A stretch of DNA of 64,000 bases from JBIOJM01 sp044450785 (GCA_044450785.1 JBIOJM010000001.1:36580-100579), one strand, 5' to 3'. Shown: positions 47,206 to 56,737, numbered from the stretch's first letter. A program made the numbers and translations. Notes: generated by a model from the letters alone, not told the origin.

Positions 47206-48455
47206 AGCCCAGTCTTGCTCTGCCGCTTTCGCATCCTATCGATGCGTTCAAGTTTGAACCCGAAGTGCCCGAAGATCGACGCGAGGATCTCGTCGCTGGG
47301 AAGCGGGTGGTCGTAGAACTTGCTGTTCCCGATGACGTAGGCCAACTGCACTTTCTTCTTGCAGACTTGGGCGACTTGCCCTGCGTGGTCGTAGATGTCG
47401 TTGAAGTATTTCACCACGTAGTTCGCCATCAGGTTGCCGTTCGAGTCAATGAAGCGCAGGTACGGGTTCAGCAGTGTCTCGATGAGCGCGTTCTTGGGCT
47501 TGACACCGCTGGCCAGCACCGAGGTCGCCTTACCCCAAGTCCCACCGATTGCCTCGGTCTCAAGCTGTCCAACCGCTGTGGCGCTCTCGATGAACTCGAA
47601 GAAGAACAGGTGAGGTCTGGTCTCGCGGGCGTAACTAAACCTGTTCGGGTAGGGCGGGGACGTGATCACCGCCGACACGTTCGGTCGCTCGGGCAGCACG
47701 CTGATCAATTCCTTACTGTTCCCCCTGTGAATGGTCACGTCTGCGGTGGGTAGATCGGTCACGGCCAGAATGTCGGCCACCATGTTCCGCAATTGTTGCC
47801 CAAGGGCCCCGGCTACATCGACAGTCGCCTGTGGTTTGTCGGCAAACGTCAAGGAGACGTGATTGTGCTTCGCATTGCTTACCGGGATGAGGATGCCCAG
47901 AACCGCCATCTTGATGAGGTCAAGATGGTGCGGCTTGCCGTCAAAGGTGGCAACGAGCTTACGAAGGCCAACCAATTGGGCGAGATTGCCCGGAGACCAC
48001 CAGCGCTCGGGAAAGTTGATCGGAGGGATGTCGGCGGCGTGCTCCACGAGGAACTCTCGAGGATTCGTCTTGAACGGTACGTGGTCGAGGCTGGCATGGT
48101 AGGCGTCGATGAACCTCTTGAAACAGGACTCGATGTCGTCGATGTCCCTGTAGGTCCGAGTCTTGATGTTCCCGACGAAGTGCAGGTAAGGATTGATCTC
48201 GACACTGCACGCCGGGATGCCCCGGTACTTCATGCAGAGCGGGACCGTCCCGACGCCACTGAACGGGTCCAGAACGAAGTCTGCCGAAGAAAGCTCAAAA
48301 TGGTGGGCGATGTCGTTGGCCAGTTGGGGTGAGAAGCTGGGCGTAAGCCGATACCAGCGGTGGATCGGCAAGTCGAGCTTGCCTTGGAACGTAACCGCCT
48401 TCGTTCTGCGATTGGTGAAGGACGACCCCATGTCGAACAGCGTTGGTTGCATCAT
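47172..48455 (-). CDS. DNA methyltransferase of the SPPY (N4-cytosine-like) type
   Basis: The 427-residue protein has SAM motif I DPFSGVGT at 63-70 and catalytic motif IV SPPY near residue 262 (AVITSPPYPNRFSY), in the order I then IV. SPPY is typical of N4-cytosine methyltransferases, but TRM11-like RNA enzymes share it. The tandem start MMQPTLFDMGSS follows AGGGCG. It lies 16 bases after the ATPase gene, so the two form a unit. Its end overlaps the opposite-strand methyltransferase gene by 34 bases. Codon choice and local AT content are less GC-biased than in neighbours, consistent with transfer. Confidence 0.85.
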   Translation of the reverse strand: MMQPTLFDMGSSFTNRRTKAVTFQGKLDLPIHRWYRLTPSFSPQLANDIAHHFELSSADFVLDPFSGVGTVPLCMKYRGIPACSVEINPYLHFVGNIKTRTYRDIDDIESCFKRFIDAYHASLDHVPFKTNPREFLVEHAADIPPINFPERWWSPGNLAQLVGLRKLVATFDGKPHHLDLIKMAVLGILIPVSNAKHNHVSLTFADKPQATVDVAGALGQQLRNMVADILAVTDLPTADVTIHRGNSKELISVLPERPNVSAVITSPPYPNRFSYARETRPHLFFFEFIESATAVGQLETEAIGGTWGKATSVLASGVKPKNALIETLLNPYLRFIDSNGNLMANYVVKYFNDIYDHAGQVAQVCKKKVQLAYVIGNSKFYDHPLPSDEILASIFGHFGFKLERIDRMRKRQSKTGLYEAVVFMRRG

Positions 48456-48471
48456 TGCTTATCGCCCTACT

Positions 48472-49701
48472 TCAAATCGATGATTCGGCTTGTCGGATAA
48501 TAAACCTATTCATCAACGGGACCGCGAAAGAGTATCTGCCATGTCGATTCTTATAAACCAGACCAGCATCGCTCAATTTGACCAGCATCTGATTCGTATG
48601 ACTGGAACTAAATGGTTTTCCCAAGACTTCCTTGGACTTCTCGACGACTTCTTGGACCGTGAACTCTCTATCACTGTTTGGTAAGCGGGCAACGACCGTG
48701 AGAAGCTGCTTCTGTCTGTCAGTCGCCTTCGACCAGCGGCTTGTAAAGAAGTCTGTGTCGAGCTTGCGAATGATCTGGTCAAATGGAACGGGAAATCTCC
48801 CTGCCTTTTGTGTGCCATCACGAGTCATTAATTGAAGGACCACGTCATAGACTTCTCTGCCCAGGAATTGGATAAAGTATGGATAGCCACCCGATATATT
48901 GACAATCCGATTAATCATTTTTGTTCCCATGGGAAGTGGACACTTGGCATCTTGAATCGGTTTCTGAATTGCGTCTCGGCTGTCCGATTCGTTCAATCGA
49001 TCAAGAAACATAACATGGAACATCCGCTCGGCGAACGTCCGTGCTTCGACGAGCTTGGGAAAGAGCGTCGGCAAGCCCGTCAAGACGAGCATGAAAGGAA
49101 TGTTCTTCTTCTGAATCGACTGGAACACGTCCAGCAAGAGAGATAACGGGAATTCGCCCTGGGCGGTGTGGTCTGCCAGGTTCTGTGACTCGTCATACGA
49201 GAATACCAGACCAGGTCGTTGCAAGCTTTGAAGCCATTTCCAGGACAATTCCAGAACTGCCTTGAGCTTGTCAGATGCCATACCAGGGGTTTGGTCGTAG
49301 AACGCTTTCAAGAAGTGATAATCGAGATAGTGAGTTACATCTTTTATTTGAGGAACAAAACCTATATTCTTGATTTGTTTGCTTGTCAGGGTGATTGAAG
49401 ACGTTACGAGCGACAGATCGGTAAGAAGGCGAATCGCCATTCGTTCCTCGGTCAGGCTCACGGATTCTGAAAGATCAGTGCCCGCCCAAAGCCATCCCTT
49501 TTCGATGGCAAGCGGCTTAAACGTATCCAGTAAGACCGTCTTACCAACGCCACGGAGTCCAGTCAGGATCAGGTTTTCGAGGATCACGTCTTGTTTCAAC
49601 TGACGCAGGAAGTCCAGTTTCTCGGCCTCTCGGCCTGCCAGATAAGGAGGCATGTGTCCAGCACCTGGCCGAAACGGATTGGCGAACGAAGGACTGGTCA
49701 T
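48472..49701 (-). CDS. AAA ATPase with C-terminal winged helix, partner of the SPPY methyltransferase
   Basis: The ATG at 49701 has GGAGA upstream. The 409-residue protein has Walker A GLRGVGKT at 48-55 and a Walker B strand VFSYDESQNLADH. It ends with a winged-helix-like region (LLTVVARLPNSDREFTVQEVVEKSKEVLGKPFS and LVKLSDAGLVYKNRHGRYSFAVPLMNRFI). This is the form of STAND/ORC1-Cdc6-like ATPases often found with DNA methyltransferases or nucleases. Its DNA is noticeably lower in GC than the neighbours. A defence or DNA-handling role is inferred from the pairing. Confidence 0.8.
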   Translation of the reverse strand: MTSPSFANPFRPGAGHMPPYLAGREAEKLDFLRQLKQDVILENLILTGLRGVGKTVLLDTFKPLAIEKGWLWAGTDLSESVSLTEERMAIRLLTDLSLVTSSITLTSKQIKNIGFVPQIKDVTHYLDYHFLKAFYDQTPGMASDKLKAVLELSWKWLQSLQRPGLVFSYDESQNLADHTAQGEFPLSLLLDVFQSIQKKNIPFMLVLTGLPTLFPKLVEARTFAERMFHVMFLDRLNESDSRDAIQKPIQDAKCPLPMGTKMINRIVNISGGYPYFIQFLGREVYDVVLQLMTRDGTQKAGRFPVPFDQIIRKLDTDFFTSRWSKATDRQKQLLTVVARLPNSDREFTVQEVVEKSKEVLGKPFSSSHTNQMLVKLSDAGLVYKNRHGRYSFAVPLMNRFIIRQAESSI

Positions 49702-49760
49702 CGAACTTTCTCCAGATGCCATCGGATCTTCTCCAGATGCTAAATTTAGTCCATAGTGTA

Positions 49761-49789
49761 AATTTATAAAATTTCTTGGGTGGTGTCAA
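49761..49789 (-). promoter_or_regulatory. Sigma-70-like promoter of the ATPase-methyltransferase pair
   Basis: On the minus strand TTGACA (49784-49789) is followed after exactly 17 bases by TAAATT (49761-49766), within an AT-rich stretch 60 bases upstream of the ATPase ATG (49701). The perfect -35 and optimal spacing make this the best promoter I can see in the window. Confidence 0.55.
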
Positions 49790-49902
49790 GCCGGTTTCGT
49801 TGACGTGGGCGGTGACACCCTCGTCGCTTGTGGGGGCTTTGTGAATTGAAACGTTTCACGATGCAACGAGACTTTCCCGCTGATCGGCGCGGAGTGCATG
49901 GT

Positions 49903-50091
49903 ATGCGACGGCCACGAATGCTGATGCGGAGCCTGCTGATTTTGGTGGTGGTCGTTGCAGTTGCCGCCTGGTGGTGCATGGACCAGCTCAGGCGGCGGGG
50001 TCGTCCAGCTCGACGACGAGTACCTGACGGAACGGTGTGCGTGGCCAAGATAATCGATGTGAAATCCGCGATTTCTGAGCAACTTGGCTGA
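49903..50091 (+). CDS. Small single-pass membrane protein
   Basis: The ATG at 49903 starts a 62-residue product with an Arg-rich start and one membrane segment (about 8-24: SLLILVVVVAVAAWW), followed by RRRGRPARRR. In planctomycetes short proteins starting MRRPR...RSLLILVA are common, usually longer. The tail after residue 38 looks like read-through. It may be a truncated copy. The gene lies divergent to the ATPase cassette. Confidence 0.4.
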   Translation: MRRPRMLMRSLLILVVVVAVAAWWCMDQLRRRGRPARRRVPDGTVCVAKIIDVKSAISEQLG

Positions 50092-50184
50092 TGTTTTCGA
50101 GAAGATCGCCATCAATTAACTTGATCAAATGCAGGGGTTGACAAGGCGTGTACCCTAGGATGTCCTTTTTCCAAGGAGTGCGCG

Positions 50185-50769
50185 ATGATAGGGCGTGAAT
50201 TGCTTTGTGGTGGGAGTTTCTGGTCGCTCCTCTTGTCGATTGATAAAGACCTGGCCGAATGCACTCGGCAGAAGGCATGCTCGTGCGTCGGTCGCCTGCA
50301 CTGTGCCAATTATCCGCGATCACCGCGGGGCGGCCCTGATGATCTACCCGAGGAGTATAACCACCGGTTCAGCTTCCGCTGTGATCGTGACGGCTGCAGA
50401 AAGAGGGTCACACCGCCGTCCGTGCGTTTTCTCGGCAGGAAGGTATACCTTGGTGCCGTGGTCATCTTGATCAGCGCCATGCGGCAAGGACCGACACCGC
50501 GCCGAGTCCGCGAGCTTTCGAGGCTGTTCGGCGTCGACGGAGCGACCATTGCTCGATGGCAGGCCTTGTGGCGCGACCACGTTCCGCGGACACCTTTCTG
50601 GAAAGTCGCGCGCGGTCGCCTCGTACCTCTTGTCGAGATCGCCGCCTTGCCGCAATCGCTCCTGGAAGCGTTTTGCCGCACCGACGATCCCTGCCAGGGC
50701 TGGGTACGGCTCTTGCGATTTCTGTCGCCGCTTACGATCCCGGATGGCCCAATAATCGAGATCTTCTGA
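50185..50769 (+). CDS. Transposon-associated zinc-ribbon/HTH protein
   Basis: The ATG at 50185 has AAGGAG upstream. The 194-residue protein has paired cysteines (CSCVGRLHCANYPR and CDRDGCRKRVTPPS, about 31-82), the zinc-ribbon pattern, followed by VRFLGRKVYLGAVVIL and a helix-turn-helix (RVRELSRLFGVDGATIARWQALWRD). It is like proteins found beside transposases and group-II-intron/retroelement genes in many genomes. No transposase is seen downstream, so this may be a stranded part of a mobile element that marks the edge of the accessory island. Confidence 0.65.
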   Translation: MIGRELLCGGSFWSLLLSIDKDLAECTRQKACSCVGRLHCANYPRSPRGGPDDLPEEYNHRFSFRCDRDGCRKRVTPPSVRFLGRKVYLGAVVILISAMRQGPTPRRVRELSRLFGVDGATIARWQALWRDHVPRTPFWKVARGRLVPLVEIAALPQSLLEAFCRTDDPCQGWVRLLRFLSPLTIPDGPIIEIF

Positions 50770-51053
50770 TGAACGGTGATTACCCGCAGAAGATGCATCG
50801 TCGAGGCGCTTGACCGACGGGTGCATCGTCCCAGCAGGAGATTTCACACTCTCCGAGGCGACCGAAAGATCTTGGAAACGCCCCGATTGGGCCCGGACTG
50901 GTGCCCGCGCGAAGGACTCTGCTTGATCGGCTCGGACCGACGTATTCGACCGTGCGCAGTCAACTGCAGCCCGAAAACTTGAGCGATCGGGTTCGGTGGG
51001 ACCGATCGGGAAATCGCTTGGTCCGCCAGTCGGGTGGGGCCCAGGCCGGGTCC

Positions 51054-54000
51054 TCAGTCGCTGCGGGCGAACGGGTCGGCCGGCATCGCCAGGTCCATCA
51101 TCATCAGCCGGAAGTCGGGCCGGTCGCGGAGCGGGTCGAGGGCATCGTCGGTGCGGAAGAAGTCGGCGCTGCGGTAGCCCATCGCGACGGCTTTGTGCAA
51201 GAGGGGCATCGCCGCGTCGGCCTCCGATGCCGCCTCCCCGGCCGAGACGCCAGAGCCGGCCTGATCAGCCAGGCCCGCCAGCGTGGCGTGGGAACACGCG
51301 GAACAGCACCACTCCCATTCCGACCGCGACGGCAGCCCGTCCAAAAGCGCCAGCGCCCGCCGGGCGTCGGCCGCCGCCCCGGCGGGGTCGCCCGGGGCGC
51401 GGCGGGCCAGGCCGCGGTTGAGGTAGTTCTCGGCCAGACCGTCGCGAAAACGCGTCGCAGTGGGGTCCTCCTTGACCAGCGCCTCGCGGACCGCGACAGC
51501 TCGCTCGCAGTGGTCGAGGGCCTCGGCCGGGCGGCCGAGGCGGCGGAACACGATGGAGAGGTTGTTGTTAGTATTCGCCGCCCGGTCGTGATAGTCCCGG
51601 TCCCGTGGGTTCTCCTCGGCCAGCTTCCGTAAGAGCGCCAGCGCCACGCGGTGCTCGGCCTCCGCGTCGGACGGCTTGCCCGCCTGCACCAGCAGCCAGC
51701 CGAGGTTGTCGTGGATGAGCGCCAGGCTGCTGCGGAAGGCGGTGACGGTGGGGTTATCGTCGGCCAGCTTCTGCCAGATCGCCAGCGCCTGGCGGTAATG
51801 GGCCTCCGCACCCAACGGCCGGCCCGTCTGCGTCAGCAGGTTGCCGAGGTTGTTGTGGCCAACCGCCAGGCTGCTGCGGAAGCGGGTGACGGCGGGGTGG
51901 TCCTCGGCCAGCTTCTGCTGGATCGCCAGTGCCGCGCGGTGCTCGGCCTCCGCACCCGACGGCCGGCCCGTCTGCATCAGCAGGCGGCCGAGGCTGTAGT
52001 GGCCGTCTGCCAGTCTGCTCCGGAAGTCGGTGGAGACGGGGTCGTCGTCGGCCACCTTCTGGTAGAGCGCCAGCGCCGCGCGGTACTCGACCTCCGCCTC
52101 CGACGGCCGGCCCGTGCGCAAGAGCAGGTAGCCGAGCACCATTTGGTCAAACGCCGGTCCTGAGCGGAACGTGCGATCGTGGGCGGCCCCCTTCTGATCG
52201 AGTGCGATCGCCGCGCGGACCTCGGCCTCCGCCTCCGATTGCTTGCCCATCCCCGACAGCAGGACACCGAGCCACCTGTGGCTGACCACCAGGCGCTCGC
52301 GGAATTCGTTAACGGCGGGGTAGTCGTCGGCCAGCTTCTGGCGGATCGCCAGCGCCGCGCGGTACTCGGCCTCCGCCTCCGATTGCTTGCCCACTTCGTG
52401 GAACGCTGCCCCGAGGTTCCAGTGGCTGTTCGCCTGTCCGCTGCGGAATTCGGTCACGGCGGGGTGGTCGTCGGCCAGCTTGCGGCAGATCGCCATCGCC
52501 GTGCGGTACTCGGCCTCCGCCTCCGATTGCTTGCCCGTCCTCATGAGGATGCCGGCGACGTTATTAATCGTGTCCGCTAGCTCGCGACGGGCCTGGGCCG
52601 TCGCGCCGGGGGCGGCTGCCAGCGCCTCCTGCTCGGAGCGGGCCAGTCGTAGCACCGCCAGACCTTCTTCAGAGTGGCCCGTGGTCTGTAGGAGCCATCC
52701 GAGCCAGGCGCGGCAGGAGGCCAGGGCCGCTCGCGCCGGCGCGGCGGCAGGGGATGGATCCGCCAGCGGTGTGAGACGTTCCTCGGCCTTGCGGTATGCC
52801 AACATCGCCTCGTCCGCATTTCCCGTCGCTTCGAGCAGGAGTGCGACCGCGGTCAGGCTCCGGCCGACGTCGGTCTTCGCCCCGGCGTCGGCCCCCGGCT
52901 CGGCGGCCAGCGCCTCCCGCGCCGCCAGCACCGCCCGGTGCGCCGCCAGCGCGTCCTCCTTGCGCCCGACCTTGGCGGTCAGTCCGGCCAGCTCGAAGTT
53001 CGCCTGATGCAGCGCCCGACGCGAGGCTACGTCTGACTCCTTGCCCAGCAGGGCCCCGAGCTTGCCGTAAAAGTCGGCCGCCGACTTCAACAGCCGGTCG
53101 CGCAGCTCCTTGAACTGGTCCTGCTTGAGCAGGAAGTCCTCGCTGACGCCCGTGTGAAAGGTCTCGATGGCCTCCATCGCCAGCGCGTACCGCTCTTCGG
53201 CCCGCCCGTTCGCAGCGGCCAGCGCGGCATTGGCCCGTGTCTCGTTGGCCAGCGCCCGCCCGATGTCGGCCTTGGCCCGGGTCTGCACGGCGAGCACCGC
53301 CGACAGCCCGACCACCCCGGCCACCAGGGCGACGACCGCGGCCGTCACCTTGGTGCGGTTCCTCCGCGCCCATCGCCGCGCCCGGGGCGAGAAGGACTCG
53401 CGCCAGGCCGTGACAGGCTCGTCGGCCATCCAACGATCCAGATCGTCGGCCAGGGCCTTGGGCGTGGCATAGCGGTCATGAAGGCTGTTGGCCATGGCCT
53501 TCAGGCAGATGGTCTCCAGTGCCTTGTCGAGCGCGGGATCTTGCTGGGACGGCGGTCGGAATTGCCCCTCCTGCACGGCGTGCAAGACGGCGCCGATATC
53601 GTCGCCCTCGAACGGCGGCTTGCCGGTCAGCAGGCAATAGAGCGTGGCGCCCAGGCTGTAGATGTCGGATCGCGCGCCCAGCCGATAGAGCTCACCCCGC
53701 GCCTGCTCCGGGCTCATGTACGCCGGAGTTCCCAGAGCGCTGCCGGGCAAAGTCTCCGACGAGCCGCCCGACGACGGTGCCAGCGTCTGCTCTCCGGCCG
53801 ATGAATCGGCCCGGCCCACCACCTTGGCCAGCCCCCAGTCCACGACCAGCGTCTCGCCGTATTTGCCCACGATGATGTTGGCCGGCTTGATGTCGCGGTG
53901 GATCACCCCGCGCGAGTGGGCGTAATCGATGGCGTTGCAGACGTCGGTGAACCGGCGCAAAAGCTTCCGCAGCTCCAGCGACCGCCGGCCGGGGTCCTTC

Positions 54001-54716
54001 TGGAGCACCTCGTTCTCGTGGTACCGCGCGATCGCCTCCTTGAGCGAATCACCCTTGATGAACCGCATCGCGTAGTAAGGATGCCCGAAGGAATCCGTGC
54101 CCAGGCCGTAGACGGGGACGACGCCCGGGTGTTCCAGCCCGCCGGTGATCTCGGCCTCCGCGACGAACCGCTGTCGGCTGACGGGGTCATCCGCGTGCTT
54201 GTTGAGGATCTGCTTCAAGGCCACCTCGCGGTGCAATTCGCCGTCGAGCGCCACGAACACGGCCCCCAGGCCGCCCCGCGCATGCGGCCGCAGGATGCGG
54301 AACCGCTGGCCGTCGGACGTGGCCGAGCCTACCGAAAAGGTGCCGGTGCGCTCGGGGTCGTCGTCTTCGGCGTCGGTGGCCGGGCCGTTCTTGCTGCGGG
54401 CGACCCGTGCGAGTGTAGCCTCGATCTCTGGCTCGCCGAGCGCGGCCAGGCTGGCGCGAGCGGAACGGTTCGCCGGTACCGCGGCCAGGCTCTTCTCGAC
54501 GTCGCCGTGCTTCTGAAGATGCTGGTCGGCGAGGCCGTCCAGCAGGCCGCGCTGGACGGTGTTGAGGTCGCCCCGCGCAACCAGGATGTCGGCCAGATTG
54601 CGCATCTTGTCGAGCGTCCACGCCTGAAATGCGGCCACGAGCTGGCCCTGGTTGATGATACCCGTCTGAAGTGCGAGCAGTCCGAAAAGAAGATGGCGAT
54701 CGGCGGCGGCGGCCAT
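51054..54716 (-). CDS. Serine/threonine protein kinase with membrane segment and TPR array
   Basis: The ATG at 54716 is preferred: the 84 earlier in-frame residues lack kinase features. The 1,220-residue protein has an N-terminal helical segment, a Pkn-type kinase (glycine-rich ARGGLGAVFVA, VIHRDIKPANI catalytic loop, VVDWGLAKV in place of DFG, GTPAYMSPEQARGE), a membrane segment (about 450-472: AAVVALVAGVVGLSAVLAV), and then about 700 residues of tetratricopeptide repeats with units like EAEYRAALAIRQKLADDYPA. The kinase would be inside the cell and the TPR part outside. Such proteins are abundant in planctomycetes and their substrates are unknown. The DNA also repeats because the TPRs repeat. 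Confidence 0.93.
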   Translation of the reverse strand: MAAAADRHLLFGLLALQTGIINQGQLVAAFQAWTLDKMRNLADILVARGDLNTVQRGLLDGLADQHLQKHGDVEKSLAAVPANRSARASLAALGEPEIEATLARVARSKNGPATDAEDDDPERTGTFSVGSATSDGQRFRILRPHARGGLGAVFVALDGELHREVALKQILNKHADDPVSRQRFVAEAEITGGLEHPGVVPVYGLGTDSFGHPYYAMRFIKGDSLKEAIARYHENEVLQKDPGRRSLELRKLLRRFTDVCNAIDYAHSRGVIHRDIKPANIIVGKYGETLVVDWGLAKVVGRADSSAGEQTLAPSSGGSSETLPGSALGTPAYMSPEQARGELYRLGARSDIYSLGATLYCLLTGKPPFEGDDIGAVLHAVQEGQFRPPSQQDPALDKALETICLKAMANSLHDRYATPKALADDLDRWMADEPVTAWRESFSPRARRWARRNRTKVTAAVVALVAGVVGLSAVLAVQTRAKADIGRALANETRANAALAAANGRAEERYALAMEAIETFHTGVSEDFLLKQDQFKELRDRLLKSAADFYGKLGALLGKESDVASRRALHQANFELAGLTAKVGRKEDALAAHRAVLAAREALAAEPGADAGAKTDVGRSLTAVALLLEATGNADEAMLAYRKAEERLTPLADPSPAAAPARAALASCRAWLGWLLQTTGHSEEGLAVLRLARSEQEALAAAPGATAQARRELADTINNVAGILMRTGKQSEAEAEYRTAMAICRKLADDHPAVTEFRSGQANSHWNLGAAFHEVGKQSEAEAEYRAALAIRQKLADDYPAVNEFRERLVVSHRWLGVLLSGMGKQSEAEAEVRAAIALDQKGAAHDRTFRSGPAFDQMVLGYLLLRTGRPSEAEVEYRAALALYQKVADDDPVSTDFRSRLADGHYSLGRLLMQTGRPSGAEAEHRAALAIQQKLAEDHPAVTRFRSSLAVGHNNLGNLLTQTGRPLGAEAHYRQALAIWQKLADDNPTVTAFRSSLALIHDNLGWLLVQAGKPSDAEAEHRVALALLRKLAEENPRDRDYHDRAANTNNNLSIVFRRLGRPAEALDHCERAVAVREALVKEDPTATRFRDGLAENYLNRGLARRAPGDPAGAAADARRALALLDGLPSRSEWEWCCSACSHATLAGLADQAGSGVSAGEAASEADAAMPLLHKAVAMGYRSADFFRTDDALDPLRDRPDFRLMMMDLAMPADPFARSD

Positions 54717-55401
54717 GGGGAGGCTCCGGGGCACGACGTCATCTCCGGCACGACCGACCACGGCCACGGAGCCCCGGTCGCGAGGGGAGCGTCGCGACGA
54801 GCGTATTATCGCATGCACGTGTGGGCCGTGCATCCCCGCCGGTCTGCCCTTGTCACCTCTGGCCCGATGCGCCCTTCTATGCAGACCGCGTGCGGTTGAA
54901 CGGGGGTCACCAGAGTCCGTTGGTCCTTGTCCGTTTGCTATCGGAGAGGGCCGTTCCCCGTTCCCCATATAGAGTGTGTTGGAACGGAACGCTTATTCCA
55001 CCCGCCGAGCCTTAATGCCCCACGACGAAGGAGAGCGCGAGGAGTCGACTTCGGCGTTGAGTCGACGTTGTGATGCACGTCAAATGTCGTCACAGCGGTG
55101 GCAGAGAGCCAAGTCCGGAACAGAAAGAGAAGAGGCCACCGGTATCGGTCCATCCGCGAAATCGACCATCGATTATCTTGATCGATGCCTTGTCAATTAT
55201 CTTGATCACTCTCAACGGAAGGCGCCCTCTTGGTTGAAGGCTCGCCTGTCCATCCGGTGTCGGTTCATCTTTTCGGGCAAGAATGATGAACTGACACCGG
55301 ATTTCCCACGGTATCAGCAAGGGCTTTGCCAAGTTCTTCGAGCGAGCCGGCCTGGCCGGGCGCATGCCCCAAGTCGTGTCCTGCGGGGGCCGAGAGGGGG
55401 C
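54717..55401. other. Non-coding region with hairpin and repeats
   Basis: I see no supportable gene in these 685 bases. A 148-codon plus-strand frame (54976-55422) has poor composition and no ribosome site. The region holds a 12-bp direct repeat ATTATCTTGATC (55172-55183 and 55196-55207), a 7-bp inverted repeat around the first copy (CATCGAT...ATCGATG, 55167-55187) and a strong 16-bp hairpin (55254-55300). Confidence 0.45.
55254..55300. terminator. 16-bp inverted repeat downstream of the DUF1552 gene
   Basis: The left arm 55254-55269 pairs with 55285-55300 over all 16 positions (one as G-U), with a 15-base loop. It lies 100 bases beyond the stop of the minus-strand DUF1552 gene, so a terminator for the DUF1592-DUF1552 operon fits best. 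Being nearly symmetric it could also be an insertion-element end or structured RNA. Confidence 0.5.
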
Positions 55402-56706
55402 TCAGACCTCTATAAGCGGTAGGGTGGCATCGCCGAACTTGTCGAGGCGGAGGTTCATCTTGTCCATCATCGACAAGTATAGGCGGCACATCTGGCGGTC
55501 GGGTTTGTCGCGGTAGTCGAGGATACGGCCGGTTTGGATCTTACCGCCGCCGCGGCCGAGCATCACAACGGGGAGCTGCGTGGCGTCGTGGCTACCGGTC
55601 ATCATGCTCGAACAGAACAGCAGCATCGAGTTGTCGAGCGCGGTGCGGTCCCCCTCCTGGATCGCATCCAGCTTGCGGGCGATGTAGGCGACTTGCTCGA
55701 GGAAGAACTGGTTCACCTTCAGCCAGTCGGCCGTGTCAGAGTGCGACAGCAGGTGGTGAATCATGTAGTCCACGCCCAGATGCGGGAATCGGAGCGACGA
55801 ATGGTCGTTGTTCAGCTTGAGCGTCGTGATACGCGTCGTGTCGGTCTGGAAGCCGAGCACCAGGATGTCACACATCAGCCGCATGTGGTCGGCGATGTTC
55901 TGAGGGATTCCTTCCGGCGGACGAGGCATGTTGGGTTTGTCGAGTGTCGGCCGCCAGCCTTGCAGTTCGCCTTGCTTGCCCGCGTTTTCAATGCGTTGCT
56001 CGACGTCACGCACGGAGTCGAGGTATTCGTCGAGCTTCTGCTGATCGGTGCTGCTGATCTGACGGCGCAGATCGTTGGCGTCCGATAGCACGGCGTCGAG
56101 GACGCTCCTGTCGCCACGTTGAACCTCGTCTTTGAAGAGCCGATCGAAGGCCAGCGCCGGGTATTGTTCCAGCGGCGTGGGCGTCGTCGGCGAACTCCAC
56201 GAGATGTGCGAGCTGTAGAGCATGGAATAGTTCTTGTGGACCGAAGGGTTCGACTTCTCACAGCCCAGCACAAGACTCGGCACCTTGGTTGAGCGGCCGT
56301 AGCTCTGCGCGAGCAACTGATCAACGCTCGTGCCGGAGCGAATCTCACCGCCGGAGGCCAGTGGTGCGCCGGAGAGCAGATTACCGGTCTGTGAACTATG
56401 GATGTTCCCCTTCTGCGCCTGCTCGTTGTAAAGGCCGCGGATGAAGAGCATCTTCTGGCGAAAGTCCGTCAGAGGCGCCAGGACCTGGCCAAGCACCATG
56501 TCTTTCCCTTCGCCCTTCGCCCACCATTCCTTGCCGTGGAACCCGTTGCCTGAGAAGAGCACGGCGAGCCGGACGGGAGCCGTGCTTGCCTTCTGGTTGC
56601 CGAGAGGCTCGTCTCCCCAGACGTTCAGCGACTCGAACCAGGGGAGAGCCATGGAAACGCCAAGCCCCCGCAACATGGTGCGACGGGAAAATCTGTGTGT
56701 AGTCAT
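55402..56706 (-). CDS. DUF1552 family exported protein
   Basis: The ATG at 56706 has GGAG upstream and opens MTTHRFSRRTMLRGLGVSMALPW, a twin-arginine-like (SRRTML) signal. The 434-residue product has DUF1552 features (FSGNGFHGKEWWAKG, LLSGAPLASGGEIRSG, HLLSHSDTADWLKVN). DUF1552 proteins are found next to DUF1592 cytochromes in planctomycetes and are thought to help in electron transfer or polymer oxidation. It follows the DUF1592 gene by 31 bases. Confidence 0.9.
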   Translation of the reverse strand: MTTHRFSRRTMLRGLGVSMALPWFESLNVWGDEPLGNQKASTAPVRLAVLFSGNGFHGKEWWAKGEGKDMVLGQVLAPLTDFRQKMLFIRGLYNEQAQKGNIHSSQTGNLLSGAPLASGGEIRSGTSVDQLLAQSYGRSTKVPSLVLGCEKSNPSVHKNYSMLYSSHISWSSPTTPTPLEQYPALAFDRLFKDEVQRGDRSVLDAVLSDANDLRRQISSTDQQKLDEYLDSVRDVEQRIENAGKQGELQGWRPTLDKPNMPRPPEGIPQNIADHMRLMCDILVLGFQTDTTRITTLKLNNDHSSLRFPHLGVDYMIHHLLSHSDTADWLKVNQFFLEQVAYIARKLDAIQEGDRTALDNSMLLFCSSMMTGSHDATQLPVVMLGRGGGKIQTGRILDYRDKPDRQMCRLYLSMMDKMNLRLDKFGDATLPLIEV

Positions 56707-56737
56707 CGATAGCTCCAGTCTGAGGGGGGGGGAAAAT

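Noticed and set aside
51054..53100. Repeated DNA resembling a CRISPR or satellite array
   Set aside because: The repeats follow the codon frame of the kinase TPR units and vary in sequence, so they are protein repeats.
50041..55207. Similar CATCGATTATCTTG stretches at about 50060 (minus) and 55167 (plus), possibly ends of one element around the kinase gene
   Set aside because: The shared stretch is only about 14 bases with mismatches outside it. This is too short to claim element ends.
54976..55422. 148-codon plus-strand frame in the kinase-DUF1552 spacer
   Set aside because: Poor codon bias, no ribosome site and overlap with the hairpin and direct repeats make a gene unlikely.
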